Part shown: positions 1-8,794 of the stretch, piece by piece | Layout of the letters: each line of letters opens with the position of its first letter | Position numbering within the stretch: the stretch's first letter is position 1 | Assembly (NCBI GenBank): GCA_902788865.1 | Contig: CADALZ010000003.1 | Span: forward strand, 35,458-99,457 | Source: an uncultured Bacteroidales bacterium | Lineage (GTDB): Bacteria; Bacteroidota; Bacteroidia; Bacteroidales; Bacteroidaceae | Length of the DNA stretch: 64,000 nt | Direction of reading: 5' to 3' | Notes under the pieces: model-generated | What the model saw: only the letters and a program-made list of their open reading frames with translations | The model's database searches: none | What the model was told of the DNA's origin: nothing | Translations under genes and position numbers: made by a program

Positions 1-2
1 GC

Positions 3-2078
3 CAGCAGCTCAGCGGGTTGTTGGAACGCATCCATCGTGCCTTAGACGGGAGGGTTTCAACTTCCGAGGCATTGGCACTGAAGCAGGAAGTGGTGCAGAA
101 GGGCTATCATCGTGACTTGGGCCTAGACTCACTGCTCACCACGCCTTTTACGGAAGAGGAACTGGAGCAGCTGGATACCCACTTAGAGGAGGTAGCCAAT
201 GAGAAGATGCAAGGCGCCTACTACGTCATGGGAAGACCTTACTCGGCAGAAGACTTGCTTCAGACGACCTTAGCCATCAGTGCCGATGAGGTGGCGTATG
301 AGACCGCTAAGCGCGACCGTGATCAGGGGCGCATCACTACCGAGCAACTGCAAGACTATGCCTATATCGCTCATCACTATCTGCCAGCTGCCAAGCGCGA
401 CCTTACGGCCATGCTGCGCAGGGCCGTGCCAGATACTGCAGGGACAGCCCCTGCGTTCAAGGCTGCTGCGGAATACCGAGATTTACTGCTGCACTCCACG
501 CAGAACGAACTGAATGCCATGATGAAAGCTTTGAGCGGCGGCTTCGTGCCTCCCGCTCCAGGAGGTGATCCTGTGATGAATCCGAACGTGTTGCCTACAG
601 GAAGAAATATGTTTAGCGTGAATCCTGAACAGACACCTACTGCACAGTCGTGGGAAGATGGCAAGCGCCTTGCCGAATCTACGTTGGAGCGCTACGTGCA
701 GCAGCATGGCGACTATCCGCACCAAGTGAGCTATACTTTCTGGGCAGGTGAGTTTATCGCTTCTCAGGGAGCTACGGTGGCGCAGGCTTTGTGGATGCTG
801 GGCGTAGAGCCCGTGCGTGACAGTCAGGGACGCATCAGCGACTTGCGCTTGGTGCCAAGTGAGGAGTTGTGCCGTCCGCGCATCAATGTGGTGGTGCAGA
901 GTAGTGGACAGCTGCGCGACATTGCTGCCTCCCGTCTGAAGCTTATCACTGAGGCCGTGAAGCTGGCTTCTGAGGCTGGCGATGACGAAGCTTATCCCAA
1001 CTTTGTGGCATCGGGCAGTTTGCAGCAGGAGAAAGATCTGCTGGAACAAGGCTTGTCGCCCCGACAGGCTCGTGAGATGTCGGTGATGCGTGTGTTCGGT
1101 CCTGTGAACAGTGGCTATAGCACAGGCATCATGGGTTATATCGAGAGCAGTGGCAGTTGGGAGAAGGAGAACGAGATTGCTGAGGGCTATCTGAACAATA
1201 TGGGTGCTGTCTATGGCGATGAGGCGCATTGGGGAGCATACCAGCAGGGCTTGTTTGCCTCGGCTCTGAAAGAGACGGATGTGGTGATTCAGCCGCGTCA
1301 GAGCAATACGTGGGGACCTGTCACATTGGATCATGTCTATGAATTCACTGGTGGACTGTCGCTCACGGTGAAGGAACTGAGCGGTAAGGAACCAGAGGCC
1401 TATATGGCCGATTATCGCAACCGTACCAACCGTCGTTTGCAGGATGCTAAGGAAGCGGTTGCCGTGGAGGTACGCTCATCCATCCTCAATCCTACCTATG
1501 TTAAGGAGCGTATGAAGGGTGGCGAAGGCACGGCGCAGATGTTCGGTGAGGTGTTCCGCAACATCTTCGGATGGAACGTCACCCGTCCGTCGGCTCTTGA
1601 TGAGCATATCTACGACGACCTCTACAGCATGTATATCACCGATGACCATCGCCTGGGCATCCACGACTATTTCAAGCAAACCAATCCTGCGGCCTACCAA
1701 GCCATGACATCGGTGATGCTGGAGAGTGCCCGCAAGGGTTATTGGAAGCCCACCGAAGAACAATTGAAAACCACTGCCGAGCTGCATGCACAGATTACCG
1801 AGGAGAGTGGGGCGGCATGTACCGAGTTCGTGTGTGGTAATGACAAACTGCAAGCGTATATCGCTCAGCAACTGGATGACGCAACACAGCAGCGCTATGA
1901 GAGCCAGATGCGTGAGGTGAAAGAGGCTGGTGGCAGTCAGCGACAGCAGGTGCTCCGAGAGCAACGCCTGAACACTCTCTCGCAGCAGGGCTTCCTAAGT
2001 ACCGGTGCTTTGGCAGGAGTGGTAGCCTTGCTGGTCGTTGTGCTGATTATAATCATGATTCGTAGGAGGAGACGCTGA
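3..2078 (+). CDS. hmuS: HmuS/CobN-like haem chelatase-type protein, C-terminal part
   Basis: The reading frame is already open at base 3, so the gene begins upstream and only about 690 C-terminal residues are present. The sequence is CobN-like (large chelatase subunit fold, with motifs such as MRVFGPVNSGYSTGI and DEHIYDDLYSMYI). It ends in one hydrophobic helix (GALAGVVALLVVVLIIIMI) followed by an arginine run, so it is anchored to the membrane from its C-terminus. Aerobic CobN is soluble, while the HmuS proteins of Porphyromonas and Bacteroides hmu loci carry such an anchor. The next three genes match hmuT, hmuU and hmuV in order and size, so a role in removing or handling haem iron is the best inference. 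The alternative is a cobalt or other tetrapyrrole chelatase. The next gene starts inside its stop codon. Confidence 0.8.
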   Translation, partial: QQLSGLLERIHRALDGRVSTSEALALKQEVVQKGYHRDLGLDSLLTTPFTEEELEQLDTHLEEVANEKMQGAYYVMGRPYSAEDLLQTTLAISADEVAYETAKRDRDQGRITTEQLQDYAYIAHHYLPAAKRDLTAMLRRAVPDTAGTAPAFKAAAEYRDLLLHSTQNELNAMMKALSGGFVPPAPGGDPVMNPNVLPTGRNMFSVNPEQTPTAQSWEDGKRLAESTLERYVQQHGDYPHQVSYTFWAGEFIASQGATVAQALWMLGVEPVRDSQGRISDLRLVPSEELCRPRINVVVQSSGQLRDIAASRLKLITEAVKLASEAGDDEAYPNFVASGSLQQEKDLLEQGLSPRQAREMSVMRVFGPVNSGYSTGIMGYIESSGSWEKENEIAEGYLNNMGAVYGDEAHWGAYQQGLFASALKETDVVIQPRQSNTWGPVTLDHVYEFTGGLSLTVKELSGKEPEAYMADYRNRTNRRLQDAKEAVAVEVRSSILNPTYVKERMKGGEGTAQMFGEVFRNIFGWNVTRPSALDEHIYDDLYSMYITDDHRLGIHDYFKQTNPAAYQAMTSVMLESARKGYWKPTEEQLKTTAELHAQITEESGAACTEFVCGNDKLQAYIAQQLDDATQQRYESQMREVKEAGGSQRQQVLREQRLNTLSQQGFLSTGALAGVVALLVVVLIIIMIRRRRR

Positions 2079-2632
2079 TGGAGTATGTGTTCTATGCCTT
2101 GGCAGTGTTGATTACCCTGAGCTTGCTTTTGAAGTTGAGCTTCACTTCCAAATGGGAGATCATAGGCGTGGCGCTGGCTTTTGCTGTGTGGATAGGCATG
2201 CTCACACCATGGCTGACGGAGCAGTCGAAGCCTGAGATGATGGCGATGCTGGAGCAGAGAGCCAACCTTATGAATCTCTCTCTGGGGCTTATAGTAGAGG
2301 CGCTTCTGATGATGGCCTACTGCCTGAGCTGTTTCCCCTCCAAGAACGCCTCACGAGGCATGCAGTGGGGTAGGCAGTTCTTGCACTTCTACCCCGGACT
2401 GATGTTCGGCGTGGTGCAGGCCTATGTGGTGGGCATGTCGCTCTTTGCGTGGACAGGTATAGACTTCACTACCTTGCAGATTGGTGCAGCAGCGGTGTCC
2501 TTCGTGCTGGTGTCACTGGGTGCTTGGGGCATACGGATATTGCTGCCAGAGAAAGCCCTGCGATGGGAATTGCTTTTCATCCTCAACGTCTTCATCATAG
2601 TGCTCAGTGTGGTAGCAGGAGGGAATAGTTAA
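2078..2632 (+). CDS. hmuT: HmuT-like integral membrane protein
   Basis: A 184-residue membrane protein with about five hydrophobic helices spread over its length (beginning YVFYALAVLITLSLLL and ending LLFILNVFIIVLSVVAG). It has no enzymatic motif that I recognise. It overlaps the chelatase-like gene by one base (TGATG), and an AGGAGGA Shine-Dalgarno-like sequence lies just upstream at 2064-2070, which is unusual for this phylum and supports this start. Size and position match HmuT of hmuRSTUV operons. It probably works with the ExbB-like and DUF2149 proteins that follow as an energised membrane partner of HmuS. That role is inferred from context, not shown by the sequence. Confidence 0.7.
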   Translation: MEYVFYALAVLITLSLLLKLSFTSKWEIIGVALAFAVWIGMLTPWLTEQSKPEMMAMLEQRANLMNLSLGLIVEALLMMAYCLSCFPSKNASRGMQWGRQFLHFYPGLMFGVVQAYVVGMSLFAWTGIDFTTLQIGAAAVSFVLVSLGAWGIRILLPEKALRWELLFILNVFIIVLSVVAGGNS

Positions 2633-2697
2633 TGGATAATTGATAATGGACAATTGATATAATAATTCATAATTTATAATTCATAATTCAAAAACTG
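2633..2697. repeat. AT-rich intergenic repeat
   Basis: The 65 bases between hmuT and hmuU are made of repeated 'ataattcat / aattgata' words (for example ATAATTCATAATTTATAATT). They form overlapping short direct and inverted repeats. Similar spacers recur at 8755-8794 and 23090-23112. No promoter of the TAnnTTTG type is visible here, so the hmu genes are probably cotranscribed across it. Confidence 0.6.
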
Positions 2698-3294
2698 ATG
2701 GAAACAATATCGAATGCTTTGTTTTGGATTTCCAACGGACTGATGGTGCCAGTAGCCTTGCTGTTGTTGCTGATGCTGGCCAAAGCCCTATGGGAAACGA
2801 TCAACTTCTTCGGAGAGTTTTATCAGCGCATGAAGGGGCAGCGTGCCTTCGATGAGGCGCTGGAAGACATCACGCCTACCAATGCGGTGGAGAAACTCCA
2901 ACCACTGGTTGACAAGCAGCGCAGTGCTTTGTCGGCCTGTCTCGGCAAGCTGCTTTCACACCGTGACAATGCCGCCTATTGTGAGCGCCTTCTGAGTAAC
3001 TATGAGGTAGATGCAGAGAAGGAACTTGCACAGAGCCGCTCCTTAGTGAAGCTGGGCCCGATGCTCGGGCTTATGGGTACCCTCATACCTATGGGACCTG
3101 CGTTGGTGGGATTAGCTGCCGGTGACATCAGCAGCATGGCCTACAATATGCAGGTAGCCTTTGCTACCACGGTGGTAGGCATTGTGATAGCTGCTGTCGG
3201 TGTGGTTATCTTGCAAGTGAAGCAGCGCTGGTATGCCCACGAACTGAACGATTTGGAATACCTCTCAAGAACCCTGCGCCATGAAACGGAATAA
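2698..3294 (+). CDS. hmuU: MotA/TolQ/ExbB-family proton channel protein, HmuU-like
   Basis: 198 residues with an N-terminal membrane helix (residues about 12-32), a cytoplasmic segment, and two further helices. The middle helix holds the family signature LVKLGPMLGLMGTLIPMGPAL (about 116-136) and the last is VAFATTVVGIVIAAVGVVIL. This is the ExbB/TolQ/MotA architecture, which uses the proton gradient to drive an outer-membrane partner. In hmu loci this gene is HmuU. The following gene overlaps its 3' end by 14 bases, so the two products are probably made in a coupled way and form a complex. Confidence 0.85.
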   Translation: METISNALFWISNGLMVPVALLLLLMLAKALWETINFFGEFYQRMKGQRAFDEALEDITPTNAVEKLQPLVDKQRSALSACLGKLLSHRDNAAYCERLLSNYEVDAEKELAQSRSLVKLGPMLGLMGTLIPMGPALVGLAAGDISSMAYNMQVAFATTVVGIVIAAVGVVILQVKQRWYAHELNDLEYLSRTLRHETE

Positions 3295-3607
3295 GTTACT
3301 GAATGGGGGCGATGATGAGAACCCCATGGCTACCGTAGCCAATCTGTTTGATGTGGCCATGGTCTTTGCCGTGGCTCTGATGGTGGCGTTAGTGTCGCGT
3401 TTCAATATGACCGAGCTGCTTGGTGCTGAGGACTTTACCATGATAAAGAATCCCGGACAAGACGACATGGAGATTATCACGCGTGAAGGGCAGGAGATAC
3501 GCCGCTATACCCCCTCCAAAGACCAGGAATCCAGTGGGAAACGTGGCCGTCGGGTAGGGGTGGCGTATGAGTTGGAGAACGGAGAGATTATCTACGTACC
3601 CGAATAG
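3281..3607 (+). CDS. hmuV: DUF2149 protein, HmuV-like
   Basis: 108 residues with a single N-terminal membrane helix (TVANLFDVAMVFAVALMVALV) and a periplasmic tail containing the conserved MIKNPG and a C-terminal YELENGEIIYV segment. This matches the DUF2149 family, an ExbD-like partner of the ExbB-like HmuU. It overlaps hmuU by 14 bases and is the last gene of the operon. The convergent gene ends only 3 bases beyond its stop codon. Confidence 0.8.
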   Translation: MKRNKLLNGGDDENPMATVANLFDVAMVFAVALMVALVSRFNMTELLGAEDFTMIKNPGQDDMEIITREGQEIRRYTPSKDQESSGKRGRRVGVAYELENGEIIYVPE

Positions 3608-3610
3608 TGC

Positions 3611-4738
3611 TTAGACTTTCAGGAACACCCGCTTCCGATAGAGGAAGTAGAGGAACAGCCAGCATACGCAGATGAAAGCCGCCTGTGTGAAGAAGCCCTG
3701 GGCATTCTCTGGAAGGAGTGCAATCAGTCCGCCGAAGAGCTTGCGAGCCGTGTAGCTGAAGTTGATGAACTGCTGTCCCAAATAGATGGTGATGGAGTTC
3801 ATGCCTATCACGGTGAAGAAGAGCGTCCACTTGCGGCACCCCAGCACATCGATGATCCAGTAGAACAGCGCGAACATCAAGATGGAGTAGGCACCTACCA
3901 CCAGCACGAACGTACTGGTCCACATGGCCTTGTTGATGGGGAACACCGTGCTCCACAACAAGCCTACCACCAGCCAGACGATGCCCATGGCCACCATGCC
4001 TGTTACCTTCTTCGTTTCGCTCACCTTCGTGCTTTTCACCCACTCGCCTGTAAACATGCCCAGCAGAGCGGTGCCTATGGCTGGGATGATGCCCAGTATG
4101 CCCTCAGGATCTATGTTGCCGTTGTAGAGCTTGCCCGGCAGTAAGATGCGGTCTATATAGCCCACCATGGAGCCTTGTGCGCTGAAGATGTCGGCTCCCC
4201 CACCGTCGGGTGCAGGGATGAAACCCACTACCAGCCAATAGCCCACCAGCAAGGCTGCCGTTATCCAGATACGCGTCTTCCAAGAGGTGTGCATGAAGAT
4301 TAAAGCACCAAACATCCATGCCAGTCCGATGCGTCCCAAGACGCTGGCATAGCGTGCCTCTGCAAAGTTCAGATGGTTCAAGAATCCGTTGTAGAGGATG
4401 CCCAGCAGCACCAGCGTGAGTCCTCGGCGGACAATCTTACGGATGATGGCTCCGTCGTTCTTCCCATGCGCTCGCTGCTTCGACAGAGAGAACGGGAACG
4501 AGATGCCCGCGATGAAGAGAAACAGCGGGAAAATGGTGTCATGGTGAGCCAGTCCGTGCCACTCCACATGGCTCATCTGTGCCGCCAGTCCTTCGGTAAA
4601 CGCACAGGGAAACCATGTGGCCAGAGCTGCCAGCAATCCGGCTCCACCCATAATGAAGAACATGTCGAAGCCTCTCAGGGCATCAAGCGACTGCAGTCGT
4701 CCCGCAGGCATTTGCGGTTTAGTAGTTTTTGTTTTCAT
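3611..4738 (-). CDS. Heparan-alpha-glucosaminide acetyltransferase-like membrane protein (DUF5009/NagX)
   Basis: 375 residues with about ten membrane helices. The N-terminal signature RLQSLDALRGFDMFFIMGG and the following IFPLFLFIAGISFPFSLSK are typical of the HGSNAT/NagX (DUF5009) family. These proteins move acyl groups across the membrane to sugars, and in Bacteroidetes they often sit near glycan-use genes. A histidine-bearing loop (HVEWHGLAHHD) lies between helices 1 and 2, where the family's acetyl-accepting histidine is expected. It is transcribed alone and convergent with hmuV. The substrate cannot be told from the sequence. Confidence 0.8.
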   Translation of the reverse strand: MKTKTTKPQMPAGRLQSLDALRGFDMFFIMGGAGLLAALATWFPCAFTEGLAAQMSHVEWHGLAHHDTIFPLFLFIAGISFPFSLSKQRAHGKNDGAIIRKIVRRGLTLVLLGILYNGFLNHLNFAEARYASVLGRIGLAWMFGALIFMHTSWKTRIWITAALLVGYWLVVGFIPAPDGGGADIFSAQGSMVGYIDRILLPGKLYNGNIDPEGILGIIPAIGTALLGMFTGEWVKSTKVSETKKVTGMVAMGIVWLVVGLLWSTVFPINKAMWTSTFVLVVGAYSILMFALFYWIIDVLGCRKWTLFFTVIGMNSITIYLGQQFINFSYTARKLFGGLIALLPENAQGFFTQAAFICVCWLFLYFLYRKRVFLKV

Positions 4739-4761
4739 AGCATTGATTATGTTATTTTCAG

Positions 4762-4792
4762 CAAAGATAGTTCATTCTTTTATAAAAAGCAA
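4762..4792 (-). promoter_or_regulatory. Promoter of the acyltransferase-like gene
   Basis: On the minus strand a TATCTTTG -7 box (4769-4762) has a TTG (4792-4790) 20 bases upstream. This fits the Bacteroidetes sigma-ABfr consensus and gives a short leader before the ATG at 4738. Confidence 0.7.
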
Positions 4793-4836
4793 TAACAATT
4801 TAAGGGTGCATCACACTACATTCTAAAAAAAAGCAG

Positions 4837-4844
4837 TATCTTTG
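4837..4844 (+). promoter_or_regulatory. -7 box of the CoA-transferase gene
   Basis: TATCTTTG matches TAnnTTTG and lies 37 bases before the ATG at 4882. No clear -33 TTTG is present at the expected distance. Confidence 0.65.
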
Positions 4845-4881
4845 CGCAAAATTATAGAGTTAACTCATAAAATCAATAGAA

Positions 4882-6390
4882 ATGGCTTATAAAAGAATTA
4901 CTGCTGCCGAAGCTGCAGCAATGATCAACAATGACGAAAACATCGCACTTAGCGGTTTCACCCCTGCTGGTACCGCCAAGGCAGTGACTAAGGAACTGGC
5001 AAAGCGTGCCACCGCAGAGCATGAGGCAGGCCGCCCCTTCAAAGTAGGTATTTTCACTGGTGCATCTACCGGACAGAGCTGCGATGGCGAGATGGCCAAC
5101 GCTCAGGCTATCAAGTACCGCGCCCCTTACACCACCAACCCTGACTTCCGCAAGCATGTGAATCTGGGTGAGATAGCTTACAATGACATTCATTTGAGCC
5201 AGATGGCACAGGAACTGCGCTACGGTTTCATGGGTGATGTAGACTGGGCTATCCTCGAGGTTTGCGATATCGAAGAGGGCGAGACTACCTGCAAGGCTTA
5301 TCTGACTGCTGCTGGTGGTATCTCTCCAACAGCTGCCCGTCTGGCTAAGAAGGGTGTGATCTTGGAGCTGAATGCCTTCCACAATGCTAACGCTAAGTAC
5401 CTGCACGACGTGTATGAGCCTCTGGACCCACCTTCTCGTCTGGCTATTCCTATCACAAAGGTAAGCGACCGTATCGGTAAGCCTTACGTGGAGATTCCTG
5501 CCAGCAAGATAGCCGGCGTAGTGGAGTGCAACCTGCCTGATGAGGCTCGTGCCTTCAAGGACAGCGATCCTGTGACTGACGCCATCGGCCATAACGTGGC
5601 TGAATTCCTGGTAGCCGACATGCATCGCGGCATCATCCCAAGTTCATTCTTGCCACTGCAGAGTGGTGTGGGCTCTACTGCCAACGCTATTCTGGGCGCT
5701 CTGGGACAGGACAAGCATGTGCCTAACTTCAACATCTACACCGAGGTGCTGCAAGACAGCGTGGTGGGTATGATGATGGAGGGCCGCGTGATAGACGCTT
5801 CTGCTTGCTCTCTGACCGTATCTAACGAGTGCTTGATGCAGATCTATGACAACATGGACTACTTCAAGAACCACCTGACTCTGCGTCAGAGCGAGATCTC
5901 TAACTCTCCTGAGATCATCCGCCGACTCGGTGTCATCGCTATCAATACAGCGCTGGAGGTTGACATCTATGGTAACGCCAACTCTACCCACATCAGCGGT
6001 ACGAAGATGATGAACGGTATCGGCGGTTCTGGTGACTTCGAGCGCAACGCTTATCTGAGCATCTTCACCTGCCCAAGTGTGGCTAAGGGTGGCAAGATCA
6101 GCTCTATCGTGCCTTTCGTGAGCCATCTGGATCATACCGAGCACGACGTGAACATCATCGCTACTGAGCAGGGTGTGGCCGACCTCCGTGGTAAGAGCCC
6201 ATACGAGCGCGCTCAGGAAATCATTGAGAAGTGTGCTCACCCAGACTACAAGCAGCTGTTGTGGGATTACCTCAAGATGGCGAAGATGGGTCAGACCCGT
6301 CACTACCTGCCTGCTGCTTTCGCTATGCACGACACGCTGGAGCGCAAGGGCGATATGCATCTGACAGACTTTGCTGAATATGTGAAATAA
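4882..6390 (+). CDS. Acetyl-CoA hydrolase/transferase family: acetate (succinate) CoA-transferase
   Basis: 502 residues, the usual length of class I CoA-transferases of the ACH1/Cat1/AarC group. The catalytic glutamate region is visible as NIYTEVLQDS (about 285-294), and the C-terminal CoA-binding loop GIGGSGDFERNAY (about 377-389) is intact. The enzyme moves CoA between succinate, acetate or propionate, which fits a succinate/propionate-producing anaerobe. Codon use is strongly biased, suggesting high expression. It is monocistronic, with its own promoter upstream and a perfect terminator 30 bases downstream. The exact acyl preference cannot be read from the sequence. Confidence 0.92.
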   Translation: MAYKRITAAEAAAMINNDENIALSGFTPAGTAKAVTKELAKRATAEHEAGRPFKVGIFTGASTGQSCDGEMANAQAIKYRAPYTTNPDFRKHVNLGEIAYNDIHLSQMAQELRYGFMGDVDWAILEVCDIEEGETTCKAYLTAAGGISPTAARLAKKGVILELNAFHNANAKYLHDVYEPLDPPSRLAIPITKVSDRIGKPYVEIPASKIAGVVECNLPDEARAFKDSDPVTDAIGHNVAEFLVADMHRGIIPSSFLPLQSGVGSTANAILGALGQDKHVPNFNIYTEVLQDSVVGMMMEGRVIDASACSLTVSNECLMQIYDNMDYFKNHLTLRQSEISNSPEIIRRLGVIAINTALEVDIYGNANSTHISGTKMMNGIGGSGDFERNAYLSIFTCPSVAKGGKISSIVPFVSHLDHTEHDVNIIATEQGVADLRGKSPYERAQEIIEKCAHPDYKQLLWDYLKMAKMGQTRHYLPAAFAMHDTLERKGDMHLTDFAEYVK

Positions 6391-6420
6391 ATTATCTAAT
6401 AGTCACACTATTTAGGTTGG

Positions 6421-6459
6421 GCGTTGTCCTCTCAGAAGGAAGGACAACGCCTTTTTTTT
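6421..6459 (+). terminator. Rho-independent terminator
   Basis: GCGTTGTCCT and AGGACAACGC form a perfect 10-bp stem around a 10-base loop, followed by an eight-T run. It ends the CoA-transferase transcript. Confidence 0.92.
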
Positions 6460-6468
6460 GACCTTTTC

Positions 6469-6499
6469 TTTGATGTGAGATAAATAAGGTGTATATTTG
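6469..6499 (+). promoter_or_regulatory. Promoter of the cobalamin-uptake operon
   Basis: TTTG (6469-6472), 19 bases, then TATATTTG (6492-6499) is a near-consensus Bacteroidetes promoter. It would start transcription a few bases before the riboswitch. Confidence 0.8.
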
Positions 6500-6502
6500 C
6501 AG

Positions 6503-6722
6503 TGGTTTTGTTTCCCGGCTCCTCACAGCGAGGATGGGGATGAAAAGGGAATCGGGTGAAAGTCCCGAACAGTCCCGCTGCTGTGAACTCCGTAGCAAAC
6601 CCTGTCGAACAATCCGCAACATGTCACTGTCTGAGCACAGATGGGAAGACGGACAGGGCTGGAGTAAGTCAGAAGACCTGCAAAGCCATTGAGCATGCCG
6701 ATGCACTGCGAGGATGGGGCGC
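6503..6722 (+). promoter_or_regulatory. Adenosylcobalamin riboswitch
   Basis: The leader holds the conserved core words of the cobalamin aptamer in order: GGGTGAAAGTCCCGAACAGT, CCCGCTGCTGTGA, and the B12 box AGTCAGAAGACCTGC near 6667-6681. It lies between the promoter and the btuB-like start at 6750. A 16-base word occurs at both ends of the leader with one mismatch (CACAGCGAGGATGGGG at 6524-6539, CACTGCGAGGATGGGG at 6704-6719). The second copy lies in the likely expression platform. Cobalamin binding is expected to shut off the operon. No T-tract terminator is seen, so control is probably at translation. Confidence 0.93.
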
Positions 6723-6749
6723 GGCCACAAATTATTACCACATACATTT

Positions 6750-8753
6750 ATGCTGAGAACGGCTTATAAATTGGTGCTTGTTATGCTGATTGCTATGCTG
6801 ATGCCCTTGAGTGGGGCGTCTCAGACAGACACGCTCGTGACTAAAGGACGCACACTGCGTGAAGTCACCGTGCACGGCGAACAGCGTCGAAACCTCACCA
6901 GCACATCGCCCTTCCAGCAAGTGACCAATCAGCAACTGCTGCAACAAGGCATCAGCGACCTGAGCGATGCTCTGCGCCGCTTCTCTGGCGTGAATGTGAA
7001 AGACTACGGCGGTGCCGGTGGAGTGAAGACCGTGTCGGTGCGAAGTCTGGGCTCTCAGCATACGGCTGTGGCATACGACGGTGTGGCAGTGAGCGACCTC
7101 CAGAGCGGACAGGTAGACCTCTCACGCTTCACACTCGACAATATCCGTTCGCTCTCGCTGGCCATTGGCGACAATGAAGACATCTTCCTGCCTGCCCGCA
7201 CGGTAGCCTCGGCTGCCACACTGCGCTTGCAGACCATGCTGCCCGACTTGGTGGATAAGAACTACCACTTGAAGGCAGAAGTGAAGGCGGGCTCCTTCGG
7301 GATGCTGAACCCCTTCGTGCGTTACGATCAGAAACTCAGTGAGAAGGTATCGGCTTCTGTGAGCGGCGACTATCTGCGTGCCGACAATCAGTATCCGTTT
7401 AAACTGGTGAATGGAGAGAATGTGACACGTGAGAAGCGTACGAACAATCAGATAGAGACTTGGCGTACGGAAGGCAATGTGTATGTGCGCCCATCGGCCA
7501 CTTCTACACTGAACGGTAAGGTGTACTACTACCAATCGTGGCGTCAACTGCCCGGTCCGGTGATACTCTACAACCCCTTCGGCCATGAGAAGGAGATGGA
7601 TCGCAACTTTTTCGCGCAAGCCAATTATAAGACAAAGCTGGGTGGTGGCTTCTCTTTGCTCTTGAATGGAAAATTCAATTGGGCTTACTCTCACTACCAC
7701 GATGAGGGTGGCCAATATCCCGGAGGTGAGCTGAACAACAAATACTACCAGCGTGAGTACTACGGCTCTGCAGCCGTGATGTATGAACCCACGGAACATC
7801 TGGCTTTCAGCTATGCAGGCGACTATGCCTACAATACGCTGAATGCTAATGCGAATATGAAGTCGAACCCGATGCGCCACACGGTGCTACAGACGCTGTC
7901 TGGCCGCTGGCATATAGACCGACTGGCAATCACGGCAGTGCTGCTGCGCTCCGACTATTGGAACAAGGCCAAGGTGGGAAATCCCTCGAAAGATGCCCAC
8001 CGACTGTCGCCATCTCTTTCGCTTTCTTGGAAAGCATTGGCAGATGCTGAGCTTTATCTGCGTGCCTCTTATAAGGATGTGTTTCGCGTAGCTACTTTTA
8101 CGGAGAACTACTTCGACCGCATGGGAAGCCGTGACCTTAATCCTGAGATAGCCCGTCAATACAATGTGGGAGCTACTTATTTGTGGCAGGGCGATGGATG
8201 GCTGAGTAGTGTGCAGGTGTCTGCCGATGGTTACTTCAACTATGTGAAGGACAAGATCGTGGCGAAGCCTTACAACATGTTCTATTGGACGATGTTGAAC
8301 ATGGGTAAGGTACATATCTGGGGTACGGATGTGAATCTGGATGCGGATTTTCGTTTGGCAGACGAGCATCATTTGCTATTCAACGGCTCTTATACCTACC
8401 AGTATGCAGTAGATAAAACCATGAAGACGTCGCTAAGCTATAAGAACCAGATACCCTATACCCCTCGCCATTCGGGAGCAGCTTCGCTGGCATGGGAGAA
8501 TCCGTGGCTGAATGCCTCTGTGCATGCTACGGGTGTGAGCGACCGCTATACCACAGAGGTGAATACACCGCAGAACACGCTCGATGGCTATATAGAATAT
8601 GGCGTATCACTCTATCGCAACTTTCAGTGTAAGGGCGTATTGCTTTCACTGCGAGGCGAAGTAGTAAATCTGGGCAATAAGCAGTATAGCATCGTGAAGA
8701 GCTATCCGATGCCTGGAAGAAGCTACAAACTAACGGTAAGCGTAAGTTTGTAA
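6750..8753 (+). CDS. btuB: TonB-dependent outer-membrane cobalamin receptor
   Basis: About 667 residues from the ATG at 6750, chosen because it gives a clean signal peptide (MLRTAYKLVLVMLIAMLMPL, then SGASQ). An upstream in-frame ATG at 6714 lies inside the riboswitch and would add twelve unsuitable residues. A TonB-box-like LREVTVHG follows the signal sequence, then a plug domain (LSDALRRFSGVNVKDYGGAG, VSVRSLGSQHTAVAYDGV) and a 22-strand-type barrel ending in an aromatic-rich strand (SYKLTVSVSL). Placement behind a cobalamin riboswitch and before a BtuG-like lipoprotein makes vitamin B12 or another corrinoid the likely ligand. Confidence 0.92.
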   Translation: MLRTAYKLVLVMLIAMLMPLSGASQTDTLVTKGRTLREVTVHGEQRRNLTSTSPFQQVTNQQLLQQGISDLSDALRRFSGVNVKDYGGAGGVKTVSVRSLGSQHTAVAYDGVAVSDLQSGQVDLSRFTLDNIRSLSLAIGDNEDIFLPARTVASAATLRLQTMLPDLVDKNYHLKAEVKAGSFGMLNPFVRYDQKLSEKVSASVSGDYLRADNQYPFKLVNGENVTREKRTNNQIETWRTEGNVYVRPSATSTLNGKVYYYQSWRQLPGPVILYNPFGHEKEMDRNFFAQANYKTKLGGGFSLLLNGKFNWAYSHYHDEGGQYPGGELNNKYYQREYYGSAAVMYEPTEHLAFSYAGDYAYNTLNANANMKSNPMRHTVLQTLSGRWHIDRLAITAVLLRSDYWNKAKVGNPSKDAHRLSPSLSLSWKALADAELYLRASYKDVFRVATFTENYFDRMGSRDLNPEIARQYNVGATYLWQGDGWLSSVQVSADGYFNYVKDKIVAKPYNMFYWTMLNMGKVHIWGTDVNLDADFRLADEHHLLFNGSYTYQYAVDKTMKTSLSYKNQIPYTPRHSGAASLAWENPWLNASVHATGVSDRYTTEVNTPQNTLDGYIEYGVSLYRNFQCKGVLLSLRGEVVNLGNKQYSIVKSYPMPGRSYKLTVSVSL

Positions 8754-8794
8754 AATTACAATAATAATTTATACTTTATAATTAATAATTTAAT

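Noticed and set aside
1-2078. True cobaltochelatase CobN for cobalamin synthesis
   Set aside because: The C-terminal membrane helix and the HmuT/U/V-like genes that follow fit the haem-related group better, and no cobalamin synthesis genes are nearby.
6714-6749. Upstream start for btuB
   Set aside because: This ATG is inside the riboswitch, the twelve added residues spoil the signal peptide, and the ATG at 6750 gives a normal one.
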